Of a stretch of 64,000 bases of DNA, positions 44,446-54,939 are shown in pieces. Source of the DNA: Charina bottae (Eukaryota > Chordata > Lepidosauria > Squamata > Charinaidae); contig JALMGJ010000005.1 of the NCBI GenBank assembly GCA_023362775.1, positions 89,973,421-90,037,420 on the forward strand. The letters run 5' to 3'. The translations under genes were made by a program, and so were the position numbers. Position 1 is the stretch's first letter. Every line of letters starts with the position of its first letter. Under the pieces are notes generated by a model that was given only the letters and a program-made list of their open reading frames with translations, had not been told where the DNA came from and did not search any database.

Positions 44446-45696
44446 GAGGTGTGGCAAAATGGATACATTAAATGGAATTTAGAGACAAAATGCCTCTTGG
44501 CTGTACACTTTTGGAATTCTCTTCGATTGGTACTTTTGGACTTCTCAATTTCAGGCTGTAGCTGGGGATACGTTTTTGAAAATGTGTCTATCAGACAAAG
44601 AAATCTGCAAATCCTAATTAGCTAGTGCTGACCTTATCCGGGCTGCAAAAATCTGAATAGCTATTAGGAGGCAGGAAAGACACATTTCCCCCCTCCCCCA
44701 AAAACTTTGCCTCTTTGCTGCCATCCAATGGTCATCTGAACTCATGCAGCCTGGATGTGATATTAAGGGAAGAAAAAAGATTCTCTCTTTCCTTATATGC
44801 TATTTCTCTCTCTGCAGTTTTCTGATTGGAGATAGTGATGGAAGAAAAGCAATATACACTTCACCTTTGCAAACCTGATGATTTAAAGCATGCAAAATGC
44901 CTCCTCTGGTCACACCACCCAATGTCATCACCAGTTTGTCTAGTTACTATTAGACTCCCATCAACGTGTCCAAGCATCTCTGGCTCCTCCTGCTCCCGTT
45001 GTTATTTGGTGCATGAATGTGCTTTTTCAGCTATTTGCCTTTCTTCTCTGTAATATTCAGCTGGGCCCAGATGAGTGCTGTGTATTTAATGGACTTGTCT
45101 GTTTTTATTTAATGGACTTGTCTGTTGCATCTTCTCTTTCATCTAAGCCTTGGTTTCTGGGATTGATAACTTCCCCTTGGGATAAGCGCTTAGTGTAAAT
45201 TGGGTAGTGATTTGGTGTTTATTTGTGAGCCTATATGCTGAAAGCATGTAGTAACAATGCTATCTTTCTGTTTATTGGGAGTTTTGGAAGGAAAGGATTC
45301 AGCAAGTGAATTCTTCCTATCCCACCTGCAGATGGAAGTGATCTGATCTTGGAAAAGTTTTGCCATGTGATCGGCTGCTGCTATATATCAAGCTATATAT
45401 GATCCCAAGAGTTGTCAAACTATTTTCCAGACAAGAGAATAAAATGTGCAGAGGCTTCCAGTTAATGGTTACAAAAACCAAAGCCTTGGATGAAGCAGCA
45501 ATTTACTTAAGGAAGCATTTCCACGATCAGTGAATCATTTCTCTTTGTTAGATGAGAGAGGCAGGAATGCCAAGTCTTGGGACACAAAGGCAATCCATTA
45601 GTCAACTGTCTAATCAGGGTTTGTACTTTTCCACTGCAGTGCTGTCTTCCTGGACTTCAGTCCTTACATCCTTGCTTTGAGGTTATTTGTTTAAAC
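44446..45696. other. No recognisable feature
   Basis: About 1.25 kb. A TTTAATGGACTTGTCTGTT word is repeated 20 bp apart near 45088 and 45108. No element or gene seen. Confidence 0.5.
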
Positions 45697-45890
45697 CAGG
45701 GATAGGCAACTTTTTTTGAGTGGGAGGCACATCTGGAATGTTGAGGGAATGGGGTCAGTGCACTCACAAAATGGCTGCCATATAGTGGGCTGTTACTAGA
45801 AAGTGTGTGCAAGTTCCAGAGGATGGACCTGTCCCAGATGTATAATCACAGGGATCAAAAGCATTGTTGCAAATGAATATGGTGTCAAAG
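45697..45890 (+). mobile_element. Possible hAT element, 5' end only
   Basis: Begins CAGGGATAGGCAACTTTTTT then GAGTGGGAGGCAC, a start typical of reptile hAT elements. The matching right end could not be found. Confidence 0.35.
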
Positions 45891-45894
45891 GTTA

Positions 45895-45970
45895 GTGCTA
45901 TGTTTCAGAGTCATTGTCTGAGTGAGATGGGCGGTGACTAAATTTGAACTATATATAAATAAATAAAAGC
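45895..45970 (+). repeat. L2/SINE-type 3' tail fragment
   Basis: GATGGGCGGTGACTAAATTT then ATATATAAATAAATAAAAG matches the terminal pattern of the L2 copies. Confidence 0.5.
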
Positions 45971-46003
45971 TTCCTATTTAACTTGTTTTAATTCAATGAA
46001 TGA

Positions 46004-46251
46004 ATATTATATATATATATATATTTTATATATTATTTTATATATAATATAAATTATATATTATATATATAATTATATATTATATTATATTTTATATATT
46101 ATATATATATTATATTATATTATATTATATTATATTATATTATATTATATTATAATATTTTATATATTATATATATATTATATTATATTATATATATTAT
46201 ATATATAATTATATATTTATATATAATTATAAATTATTATATTTTATATAT

Positions 46252-46327
<76 letters not shown>
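46004..46327. repeat. 324-bp (AT)n/(ATATT)n then (GA)n microsatellite
   Basis: Irregular AT, TTATA and (ATATT)n blocks over about 294 bp end in a clean (AT) run and about fifteen GA units (46298-46327). Such tracts often collapse in assemblies. Confidence 0.97.
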
Positions 46328-46330
<3 letters not shown>

Positions 46331-46690
46331 ATCAAAGGGGATGTTGTAGAAGACATTGGTGCCTACGGGTTTAAACTTTCAACTTGACCTATCACAGAGT
46401 AAGGTGAGGCAAATGAATATCTGCAGGGCCACTGTGAAGATTAATTGAGACACTGTCAAATAAAATTGCTTGGATTTGCTCTGAGCTGTACTCTGGCTGT
46501 ACAGGTCCTTGGTGGTTGACTGAGGCACAATCTGGTGTTATTTGGGAAGAATTCAAGCCTGCTGGTCCTGAGGAAGTGGACAGGGTCCTCAAAACTGAAG
46601 GGAAGAGACCTGTATATTAGATCCATATCCTTCTAGTTAGTGAAGGCCTCTTGGGAGATGATGTGTGGCTGGATCCTTGATCCTTAGTGG
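46328..46690. other. No recognisable feature
   Basis: Single-copy-looking sequence before the old L2. Confidence 0.45.
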
Positions 46691-46699
46691 TGAATGGAT

Positions 46700-47400
46700 C
46701 CTTGAAGGAAAGAATGGTTCTGCCAGCTGTTAAAGAAGTAGGGATCCATCTCCTCTTCAAGAAACCATATCTGGATCTAATGGTGCTGGACAATTTTTTT
46801 GCCTTGTCTCCAACCTTCCCCTTTTAGGGACATTGTTGAAAAAGTGGTCAGTTTGCAGCTTCATGTGGGCCCTAGAGAAAATGGATTATCTAGACCCTTT
46901 TCAGCTGGGTTTCAGACCAGGATAGAGTACAGAGAGATCACTGACTGCACTTACTGATGACTTCAGGTGGGCCCAGGATAGTGGTGGTACATCCATCCTG
47001 CCCCCTTTGATCTCTCGCCAACCTGTGATGCCACTGATCATGGCATCCTTCTAGACAAGCTTCAAGGGTTAAGAGCGAGAGGCAGGGTGTGGTGATGGTT
47101 GTCCTCCTTCCTCTGTGACTGGTTCCAATTGGTGTTTGGTGGGGAAAAATCTAGTCCTTGAGCCCTGCCTTATGCTCTCCACTTTCTCTGATCCTATTTA
47201 ACATCTAGACGAAGCCTCTGGGTGAGGTCATCCATAAGAACTGGGTTAAGTACCATCAGTGCACTGATGATAGTCAGCTATACATCTCTACCCCAACCAA
47301 GTGATACGTCAACGTTTTCTCCTAGTGTCTAGAAGCTTTGCAGAAGAACAGGCTTCAGCTTAACCCTAGCAAGTCGTCTGGTACTTTGGGAGGATTTGGG
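46700..47400 (+). mobile_element. Old L2-type LINE RT fragment
   Basis: Broken frames still show PLQ-like GKVVEK-region text (46840), DPFQLGF / GFRPG-like text near 46905, GTSIL (46990) and a degenerate palm box around 47030 (ATDHGIL). Further on come the PxGxxLSP region near 47180, FNI near 47205, and QxxDDSQLY near 47270, where the YADD position reads C(T)DDS. The order follows the intact RT at 53.3 kb. Dozens of indels mark it as ancient. Confidence 0.72.
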
Positions 47401-47869
47401 GTGGGTTTACAGGTGGGATGGTTACTGTTTGCTTCCCAGAGGCCCCTTTTCCCATTCTCATTCTTAAAAACCCAAAGAGGCCAAAAGAAATTGCCCACAC
47501 CCTTTTTGGTAACACCGTTATATCACTGGATGGTCTTCTGCAGCCCCTGTTTTTCCTCAAATGAAGCCAACTGAAGTAGGGTATTGGATGAACCTGCTGA
47601 TTGTGTCTTAGTCAACAATGATTAAGCAAACAATGTCTAGACAAGAAGTGTATGGTTGTTCTAACTTAACCAGCCTCTCAGAATAGCTAAAAAGACTATA
47701 GTGAAATAATTCCAGTGCATGGCTCTCTGTACTTTTCAGAAGAAGGGTGAATATAAGCAAATCTATCATTCCTGTCTTAATTAAAGAAGAGATGGATAAA
47801 TTTATCAGGAGTGAAATGCTAACCTATCAAAATTACATTGCAAACAATATTATTAAAGCTTCTTTAAAT
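47401..47869. other. No recognisable feature
   Basis: May hold more worn L2 sequence at its start; nothing else. Confidence 0.4.
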
Positions 47870-48030
47870 TGAACTTGACATCCGCTTTGTGGACACTTCC
47901 ATACATTTTCTTGATGAGAATTGTGGAAGTGGTTTGCTATTGCTTTCTGTAAAGTTTTTAGACTTCCTTGTCAAGCCTACAGCCCTGGAGCTGTCTCCCA
48001 CCCAAGTGCGAACCGGGTCAAAATATCAAA
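47870..48030 (-). repeat. 5S-derived SINE fragment
   Basis: Body ATTGTGGAAGTGGTTTGCTA on plus, then AGCCTACAGCCCTGGAGCTG and CTCCCACCCAAGTGCGAAC (promoter region). The head is mostly lost. Confidence 0.65.
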
Positions 48031-48555
48031 ATATTTCATACCTCTTAAAAAGCTTGCTTGGCACATGGTCTGCAGTGTTCCAGGACTGCCCTGTTTTCTC
48101 TTTCCATCACCATTCAAGTGGGAACTTCTCCAACTGCACAAAATTGTTGGCTTGGCTCCATAATATTTAACCTTGTGTTAAGCTATTGGACTCTTTATTT
48201 GCTTTATTTGATCAGATTTTTTTTTCAGTTGCACCTTTGAAACAAAACACTAAGTGTGGAGGAAATAACTTCAGTGGCCCTGAAATATTGTTTGATCCTT
48301 CAAGGGGATAAATCAGAAAATTGGGTGAATGAGGGGAAACAGAATGAAATATCCTGAGAAGGAGCATAGCCAGCTGCCTGGAATGGGAGCGCTGCATTCT
48401 ATAAAAATTTGATTCAATTTTACATGAAATGAATAGTTGAGAAAAAGAGATTTAAAATCTCATCAGTAGTCTGAGTCAAAATATTTATATTCCAGTTATG
48501 CCCAGTGCATGTTCTCCTTCTGTGGTAATCCATAAATATCTAAGATGTTCTTAAA
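48031..48555. other. No recognisable feature
   Basis: Plain sequence before the fold-back element. Confidence 0.5.
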
Positions 48556-48658
48556 ACAAACCTTTGAAGGATATGTCTATGAAGGTTCTCAGTCATCCAG
48601 GTGGAATTGTCTGTAGCTTGAATCATGTCAACTGGATTTCTATTTTCTCAGTGGAAAC

Positions 48659-48689
48659 GTTTCGCTCCTTATCCAAGGAGCTTCTTCAG
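48659..48689 (-). ncRNA. Hammerhead-like motif (left arm)
   Basis: Minus strand: CTGAAGA (48683-48689), extra A, helix GCTCC/GGAGC with loop TTGGATAA, GAAAC (48659-48663). Confidence 0.6.
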
Positions 48690-48975
48690 TCTGAGCAAAG
48701 TTAGTAAGGGAATCCTTAAATATGTTTGGTGGCTGTGTGACCTTGCACCTGGGGCTAGGTCATGGTTATTTTGAGATGTTATTTCTAAGTCCCTTTATCA
48801 TCCAAAGGAGGATCGTTAAGATTACCATGCTGCTGTTGAGCTTGCACGATCCTCCTTTAGATGATAAAGGGACTTAGAAATAACATCTCAAAATAACCAT
48901 GACCTAGCCCCAGGTGCAAGGTCACACAGCCACCTAGAAACATATTTAAGGATTCCCTTACTAACTTTGCTCAGA

Positions 48976-49006
48976 CTGAAGAAGCTCCTTGGATAAGGAG
49001 CGAAAC
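48976..49006 (+). ncRNA. Hammerhead-like motif (right arm)
   Basis: Plus strand: CTGAAGA (48976-48982), extra A, helix GCTCC/GGAGC with loop TTGGATAA, GAAAC (49002-49006), then GTTTC. Identical core to the left arm. Confidence 0.6.
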
Positions 49007-49070
49007 GTTTCCACTGAGAAAATAGAAATCCAGTTGACATGATTCAAGCTACAGACAAACCTTTGAAGGA

Positions 49071-50105
49071 GTATTTTTTAAAAACAGCAGCCTTTGGCAG
49101 TCTTGATCTGCATTGTACTGTATTGAGGGGTGTGCAGGATTTGTGCACGAGCATTTTCCAATGTTGGTACCTTCATTGAGTAGACCCTAAGTTGTTCAAG
49201 ACAAGGTTTTACATACTGTATAGATGGAATCTGGAGTGAGAACTGTCTGACTAATCTTATGGGATGGAAAGGCCCACACATAGAGATTTCTAAGCTCCTA
49301 GGACAACAACTCAATCCTGAATAATACTGTTGATCAAAATACATCCTAATGTTTTCTTCCTGAATAATTTAAATTGTAGATATTTCTTTAAATGACCGAC
49401 ATCAACCATTTTAAACACAGATGAGGCATAGAATCTGCTCTTCAGGATTAATAGCCTGACAACTTTCTTAGAGTTGTGCCATAGACCTGTGACCTTCCGG
49501 TAAAGGTTTGTTGACCTTGTTCGATCTGTATTAACTAAAAATAGATGGCAATAGAATGAAGCCCTTTCTTCAGATTGCTTCAAATAGCCATTTTCAAATG
49601 ACACCCGTATAGATTCTTGAAAGGTCAGAAGTTCATTAATATCTCCAGTTGTGGAGCATCTTTATGATTTGCAAGACCAGAACAGCTTATTTCCATCTCT
49701 AAAGGTGAAAAATAAATTTGAGTGCTGGAAAATAATTAGCAATAAGTAGGATGATTATTTTTGGTAATATCATATGTGTGTGTGTGTGTGTGTGTGTATC
49801 TATCTCTCTAAAGTTAAATATGGAATTAGTGGCAGTCAAATATATATATTTGTGTGTGTGTGTGTGTGTGTATACACACACACACACACACACACATATT
49901 TGTGTGCATGTACATGTATGGTATCCACTAATTCAATACTTACTTACACAGAAATAATAATGTTTTTGAAGTTTAGGGTTGCTTTCCTATAGGAAGCTCC
50001 TTTAAAGAACAATGGAAATATGTACCACAACTACATTTCCCACAGCATTTTACAACTTGATTATCTGTAGCTGCTCAATCTACTATCTTGAAGTCCTTTC
50101 CCTCT
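49071..50105. other. Unrecognised sequence with TG/CA microsatellites
   Basis: TG run at about 49773-49798 and a palindromic (TG)n(CA)n at about 49851-49894. No gene or element otherwise. Confidence 0.55.
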
Positions 50106-50112
50106 CTTTGAA

Positions 50113-50228
50113 CATATGTCAACTGGGTACCTTCTAAGCAGGCTGAATTATAACTCCCATCATCCCATTTAGCAAGGTTATTGCTCTACAGGTGGAATGA
50201 TGGGAGTTATGGCCAAACCTTTCTCCAG
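50113..50228. mobile_element. Probable hAT MITE, decayed
   Basis: TAACTCCCATCATCCCATTT faces GGAATGATGGGAGTTATGGC, an imperfect palindrome similar to the one at 16.93 kb. Confidence 0.45.
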
Positions 50229-51259
50229 GGGAAGAAATAATTTTCCCCATCTTTTTCTTCAGAGATAGATTTAAATGAAAGAATGACTTGCTGAACACTT
50301 CTCTATGAGCTTCATGGGCCCAACTGGAATCTAGATTTGGATCTCCATTATTTACTCCCCACTCCTTCTCTGATATACCTCACTGAAAGCATAACCACAC
50401 ACCCTTGTTTCTGCTCTCCAATCCTTCAAAAGCAATCCAAAAATATCTTGCAATTGTTTTTACTTCCATTGACTCAGAAATGCTGAGGATGAGGAACAAA
50501 AAATGTTAGTCAATCACTGCCCTGCCCCGAGCTGCTACAGGCCATGAAGGGAAAAAAAAATAAATCCTTTCCCCCTGTACTCCACAAAAAAGGGAAAGAA
50601 AAGAAATAAAACCAAGCAGCTTGGTGCTTTGCAAAGGGCTGATCCCCACTGTTCACTTTGCTTGGAGTAGTGGTGGAAGAAAAGCAAATCTGTCAAATCA
50701 CCATTCCTCTTAAAAGACCTTCCAGAAAGGTGTGTCCCTCTGATGGGAAAATGTTACAAATTATTACAAGAGAAAAATAATCTTGGAGTTGGACAGCACC
50801 TAAATCTAATGAAACAAACAAACAAGACAAGCATTGCTATAGTTTCAAGAACATTACAGCTAAATTGGAGATAAATTGGTTCAGCTTTCTAGTGTTGTAG
50901 AAGATGTGGAATCACAGAGGTCTGGGGTTGCTTTCACACTGGTGCTGAACTCTCGCATGCAAGACCCTTAGTTTCTCAGATGACATGGATCCAAGCAATT
51001 TTTCAATATTCACTTATTTCTTATTTCCCATCTGAGCCATGCATCATTTTGGCTCACGATTCAGTCAGGATGTTTTAAACTCCAACTTTTGCATAATGGT
51101 AATTACGCTGAACAATGAAAACAAAACATCCAGGGGAAAACCGACAATGAATATTCTCTTATCAAAGCTTAAATCCAGCAGAAAATAAAACTCAGCACAG
51201 AATAAGAAAGGCGTGTAACTCAGAAATCTTTTGCCCTGAGATGCTTCCCCCCATCCCCA
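50229..51259. other. No recognisable feature
   Basis: Single-copy-looking, no motif-bearing frame. Confidence 0.5.
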
Positions 51260-51264
51260 CCCCA

Positions 51265-51692
51265 AATCATTTTCTTAGAAAAGGAATCTTCTAATTCATT
51301 TAGAAGGAAGATGGAAGCACAAAGATGGAAGAATACAGAAATACCCATAATTGAGGAATGGATTGTGAAGATGGGGAAGTTTGCAGAAATGGCTAAATTG
51401 ACTTGTTTGGTTAAGGAGGGAGCAATCATTACTTTATAAAAGACTGGAAACCCTTGATGGAGTTTTTGCTGAAAATGGGTAAAAATGAACTGACGATTTC
51501 TGGATTTACTGATTAAAAAGGGTTGTTTATGGGAAGAAGGGAACCAAGATATATAATTTGGGAGGGTGGAGACGGTAACTATGATGTCTGTAACTGCTGC
51601 ACTTGAACTCCTTTTCTTTTTTCTAAGTTTCTGCAGCTTTTAAAAATCTTGTGTAAAATTCTCTTTCAATAACAATTATATATTAAAAAAGA
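51265..51692 (+). mobile_element. L1-type LINE 3' end fragment
   Basis: Plus-strand translation near 51320-51415 reads RWKNTEIPIIEEWIVKM then FAEMAKLTCLVKE, resembling the extreme C-terminus of L1 ORF2. A short 3' UTR with a T/C-rich run follows and ends in AACAATTATATATTAAAAAA. 5' truncated. Confidence 0.6.
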
Positions 51693-51696
51693 TCCC

Positions 51697-52330
51697 TTCT
51701 CACCCCTATGGGTGGTGTGTATCTTCCTCTACTCAGGGTCTCTACCAGAGTCCTGGGAGTTTGAGGGTTCTGCGCAGTATCTTAGCTGTTCCTAGCACTG
51801 CACCCTTCTGGACAGAGAGCTCTGATCTGAGTCTTCTTTGATCTTCTGAGTCTTCTTCTGATCTCAGACATCTGAGTCTTCTTTCCACAGCAAGGAAGGA
51901 ATGGAGGGAGGGAGGGATATATGCATCTTCCTCAACCTCGGGTCCTCTGCCAGAGGCCTGGGAGTTTGGGGGTTCTGCGCAGGATCTTAGCTGTTCCTAG
52001 CACTGCACCCTTCTGGACAGAGAGCTCTGATGTTGCTCCTGGGATCTGTTGGAGCCACTCTCCCAGCTTAGGAGTCACAGCCCCGAGTGCTCCTACCACC
52101 ACTGGGACCACTTTGGCCTTCACTTTCCACATCCTCTCTAGTTCCTCCTTCAAGCCCTGGTACTTCTCCAGCTTCTCATACTCCTTCTTCCTGATGTTGC
52201 TGTCACTTGGCACCGCTACATCTATCACCACCGCTGTCTTCTGGTCCTTGTCTACTGACCAATGTCTGGTTGATTGGCCAGTACCTGCCTGTCCATCTGG
52301 ATCTGGAAGTCCCACAGGATCTTAGCCCAT
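51697..52330 (-). mobile_element. R4-clade LINE fragment with 3' duplication
   Basis: The minus frame (51932-52315) contains KTAVVIDVAVPSDSNIRKKE then EKYQGLKEEL. VVPVVVGALGAV and VLGTAKILRRTPKLPGLW follow. This is the restriction-like endonuclease C-terminus I associate with R4/Dong-type LINEs. A frameshift near 52250 separates it from AKILWDFQIQ upstream. At 51720-51830 the last ~100 bp (TCCTGGGAGTTTGAGGGTTC, CACTGCACCCTTCTGGACAG) recurs as a partial tandem copy. Confidence 0.72.
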
Positions 52331-52337
52331 ATATATA

Positions 52338-52455
52338 TTAAGAATATTCTACCAAGAAACTGTTAGCAGGCTTCCATCTGATGGATGGATGGATGGATGG
52401 ATGGATGGATGGATGTTGGAAGCCTGCTAACAGTTTCTTGGTAGAATATTCTTAA
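52338..52455. repeat. Perfect 39-bp inverted repeat with (GGAT)n loop
   Basis: Left arm 52338-52376 and right arm 52417-52455 are exact reverse complements (arm starts TTAAGAATATTCTACC). The 40-base loop is mostly (GGAT)n. It lies right against the R4 fragment and has no recognised terminal motif. Confidence 0.97.
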
Positions 52456-52688
52456 ACAATGATCTCTGGCCCTTTAGATGAGAATTGGAATTTATCAGCA
52501 TCTGACGGCCACAGGCTCCCTAGCCCTGTTGTGAAAGAAAGCAGAAACCCACATCTGCTTCTTCAGAGCCAAAGTTTACCTTTGGGGATGAAGAATTTGA
52601 GTGCCTTCACAGGCTTACTAAAGAAACAGGGAGGCTCAAACATCCATGAGTATTTTCTGAACTTTAATAGGATTATGCCTTTGAGCTG
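52456..52688. other. No recognisable feature
   Basis: One 76-codon frame without motif. Confidence 0.45.
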
Positions 52689-52689
52689 A

Positions 52690-52922
52690 GAGCCAGTTTG
52701 GTGTAGTGGTTAAGGCATCAGGCTAGAATCCAGGAGACTGAGAGTTCTAGTCCTGCCTCAGACGTGAAAGCCAGCTGGGTGACCTTGGGCCAGTCACTCT
52801 TTCTCAGCCCTGGGAAGGAGGCAATGGTAAACCGCTCTTCTGAAATCTTGCCAAGGAAACTGCAGGGCCTTGTCCCGGCAGTTGCCAGAAGTCAACACTG
52901 ACTCAAAGGCACCAAAATAATA
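52690..52922 (+). repeat. Type B SINE
   Basis: Head GAGCCAGTTTGGTGTAGTGG, body CAGCTGGGTGACCTTGGGCC, tail GTCAACACTGACTCAAAGGC then AATAATAAAT. A worn ATGCCT-type duplication may flank it. Confidence 0.88.
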
Positions 52923-53265
52923 AATAATGCCTCTGGCCTGCTGATTGTAATTCATTTGCCCCACAGCATCAAACCATTCTCCCTTTTAATTAATCCATTT
53001 ATTTACACAGCTTAGATGCTGCTCCATTTGAAACTGGCTCTGAGTGGCTTACATACCCTATTTCTGTAAATAAGGTTAAAAAGTGCAAAGTCTAAAGCAT
53101 GAATTACAATACAATGCAAATACAGTGCCAGAAATAATAAAACTCTCCATTCATTGAACTCCAGATTATGGGAGGGAGCAGCTCACGACATCCCCACTGC
53201 CCCAAGGCCTGCTGAAAAAGCCCAGTTTTTATGAAGCCCAGCAGATTCAGGGCTGTCCGGATCTC

Positions 53266-54656
53266 TGGCGGGAGCGGGATGGAGGGAGTGCATCCATCCT
53301 AGCTCTTCTTGACCTCTCAGCGGCATTCGATACCATCGACCATGGTATCCTTTTGGGACGGCTCAGGGAGTTGGGGGTGGGAGGCATAGTTCTGCGCTGG
53401 TTCACCTCCTTCCTCCAGGGCCGTTCCCAATCGGTGGTAATAGAAGAGGAAAGATCCGACCCTCGCCCCCTCGTCTGTGGGGTACCGCAGGGTTCGGTTC
53501 TCTCCCCTCTCCTATTTAACATCTACATGAAACCGCTGGGTGAGATCATCCGTCACCATGGGATGAGATACCATCAATATGCAGACGATACTCAATTATA
53601 TATTTCCATCCCTGGTGAGATAAGTGATGCAGTGGCTACCCTTTCTCAGTGCCTGGAGGCTGTGGGGGTCTGGATGGGGAACAACAGGCTTCGACTGAAC
53701 CCTGGTAAGACGGAGTGGCTGTGGATTGATGGCTCCCGTGGATCCAGGAAGTTGTCATCTCTAGTTCTGGATGGGGTTGCACTACCCCATTCAGACCAAG
53801 TGCGTAATTTGGGGGTTCTTCTGGACTCACGGCTCCTGCTCGAAGAGCAGGTGGTAGCCGTGGCCAGGAGGGCTTTTGCACAACTTCGTGTTGTGCGTCA
53901 GTTACGCCCTTTCCTGGATCGGGAAGCCCTCCGTACAGTCACTCATGCCCTGGTCATCTCCCATATAGACTATTGCAACGCGCTCTACATGGGGCTACCC
54001 TTGAGGAGTATCCGGAAGCTTCAATTGGTCCAGAATGCGGCTGCTCACGCAGTTATTGGTGCGCCTAGATCAGCGCATGTGACACCTCTGCTGCGACAGC
54101 TGCACTGGGTGCCTGTGTGCTTCTGGGTCCAATTCAAGGTGTTGGTTATCACCTTTAAAGCCCTACATGGCATGGGGCCAGGTTACCTGAGGGACCGTCT
54201 CATCCCCATAACGTTGAACCGTCCCACTCGGTCATTTAGAGAGGGCATGCTGCGGATCCCGTCGGTAAGGGAGTTTCACCTGACGGGGTCTAGAAAGCGG
54301 GCCTTCTTGATAGTAGCGCCCACCCTTTGGAATATGCTGCCGCCGGAGGTGAGGCAGGCCCCATCACTCCCGGCCTTCAGAAAGAACTTAAAGACCTGGT
54401 TCTGCCGCCTTGCGTGGGGGGAGGGGGGGAACAGTTCCTCTTGGGGATGGCTGGTGCCATAGGGCCCTTTTAAACATCTAAACATCAAACCATCGCATCT
54501 TGGATTTTTATACTTAATTTTATTATATTAGAGTATTTTATTAGGTTGTTTTAATTGTCGGATTTTAATTGTTGTGTTTTGTAAACCGCCCAGAGTTCCC
54601 TTGTGGGGAGATGGAGCGGTATATAAATTGAAACATAAATAAATAAATAAATAAAA
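53266..54656 (+). mobile_element. L2-type LINE, 5' truncated, near-intact RT frame
   Basis: It begins in the RT palm region and ends with the 3' UTR, CCGCCCAGAGTTCCCTTGTG, GGAGCGGTATATAAATTG and (AATA)n. A short duplication ATCTC flanks it (53261-53265 and 54657-54661). It is the youngest-looking L2 here; the fragments at 15.5, 41.5 and 47 kb show the same protein words in worse states. Confidence 0.92.
53269..54462 (+). pseudogene. L2-type reverse transcriptase, C-terminal part
   Basis: Open from the truncation to the stop near 54460. In order: ILALLDLSAAFDTIDHGIL (palm Asp), LRWFTSFLQGRSQSVV, GVPQGSVLSPLLFNIYM, YHQYADDTQLYIS (catalytic YADD), NNRLRLNPGKTEWLW and LGVLLDSRL. Then SHIDYCNALYMGLP, LQLVQNAAAH, LHWVPV, FKALHGMGPGYLRDRL and LWNMLPPEVR. 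The endonuclease and N-terminal RT are absent, so it cannot act alone. Confidence 0.93.
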
Positions 54657-54939
54657 ATCTCAGTGGGGAATGCGTTCCCCAAGAAGGGGGGAAGCAACTG
54701 CAAAGGTCCATCTTCGTGGGCTCTGCAGATGGCAATCTCTAAGTGAAGGGACCTGAAGGAGCCGCCTCTTCAAGATCTTATCAGGCAGCCAGAACCAATT
54801 GGGAGAAGACAGTCCTGAAGATATCCAGGTTCCTTGTTCCCATTTCTAATCCATGCCAATTATTTCCCATTGAAAGTCAAAACATTTGGTTCTTAATCTC
54901 AGCAGAGATTCCTGGTCTGACTATCAGTCACTGATCCAT

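Larger units (their letters stand above)
48572..49054. mobile_element. Penelope-type fold-back element, copy 2
   Basis: Arms 48608-48815 and 48847-49054 are about 208 bp each and inverted with only a few mismatches. They surround a ~31-base loop, with a single 36-bp tail at the left (TATGTCTATGAAGGTTCTCA and on). A perfect 16-bp duplication ACAAACCTTTGAAGGA flanks it (48556-48571 and 49055-49070). Outer arm parts match the copy at 35885; this copy has ~95 bp more per arm. Each arm holds an intact hammerhead-like motif. No coding. Confidence 0.8.
52985..54850 (-). mobile_element. Older LINE fragment (L2/CR1-type), split by an L2
   Basis: The left piece 52985-53260 (TATTTACACAGCTTAGATGC, GGCTCTGAGTGGCTTACATA) and right piece 54662-54850 (GAATGCGTTCCCCAAGAAGG, GATCTTATCAGGCAGCCAGA) read as one antisense 3' LINE region when the inner L2 is removed. 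Confidence 0.65.
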
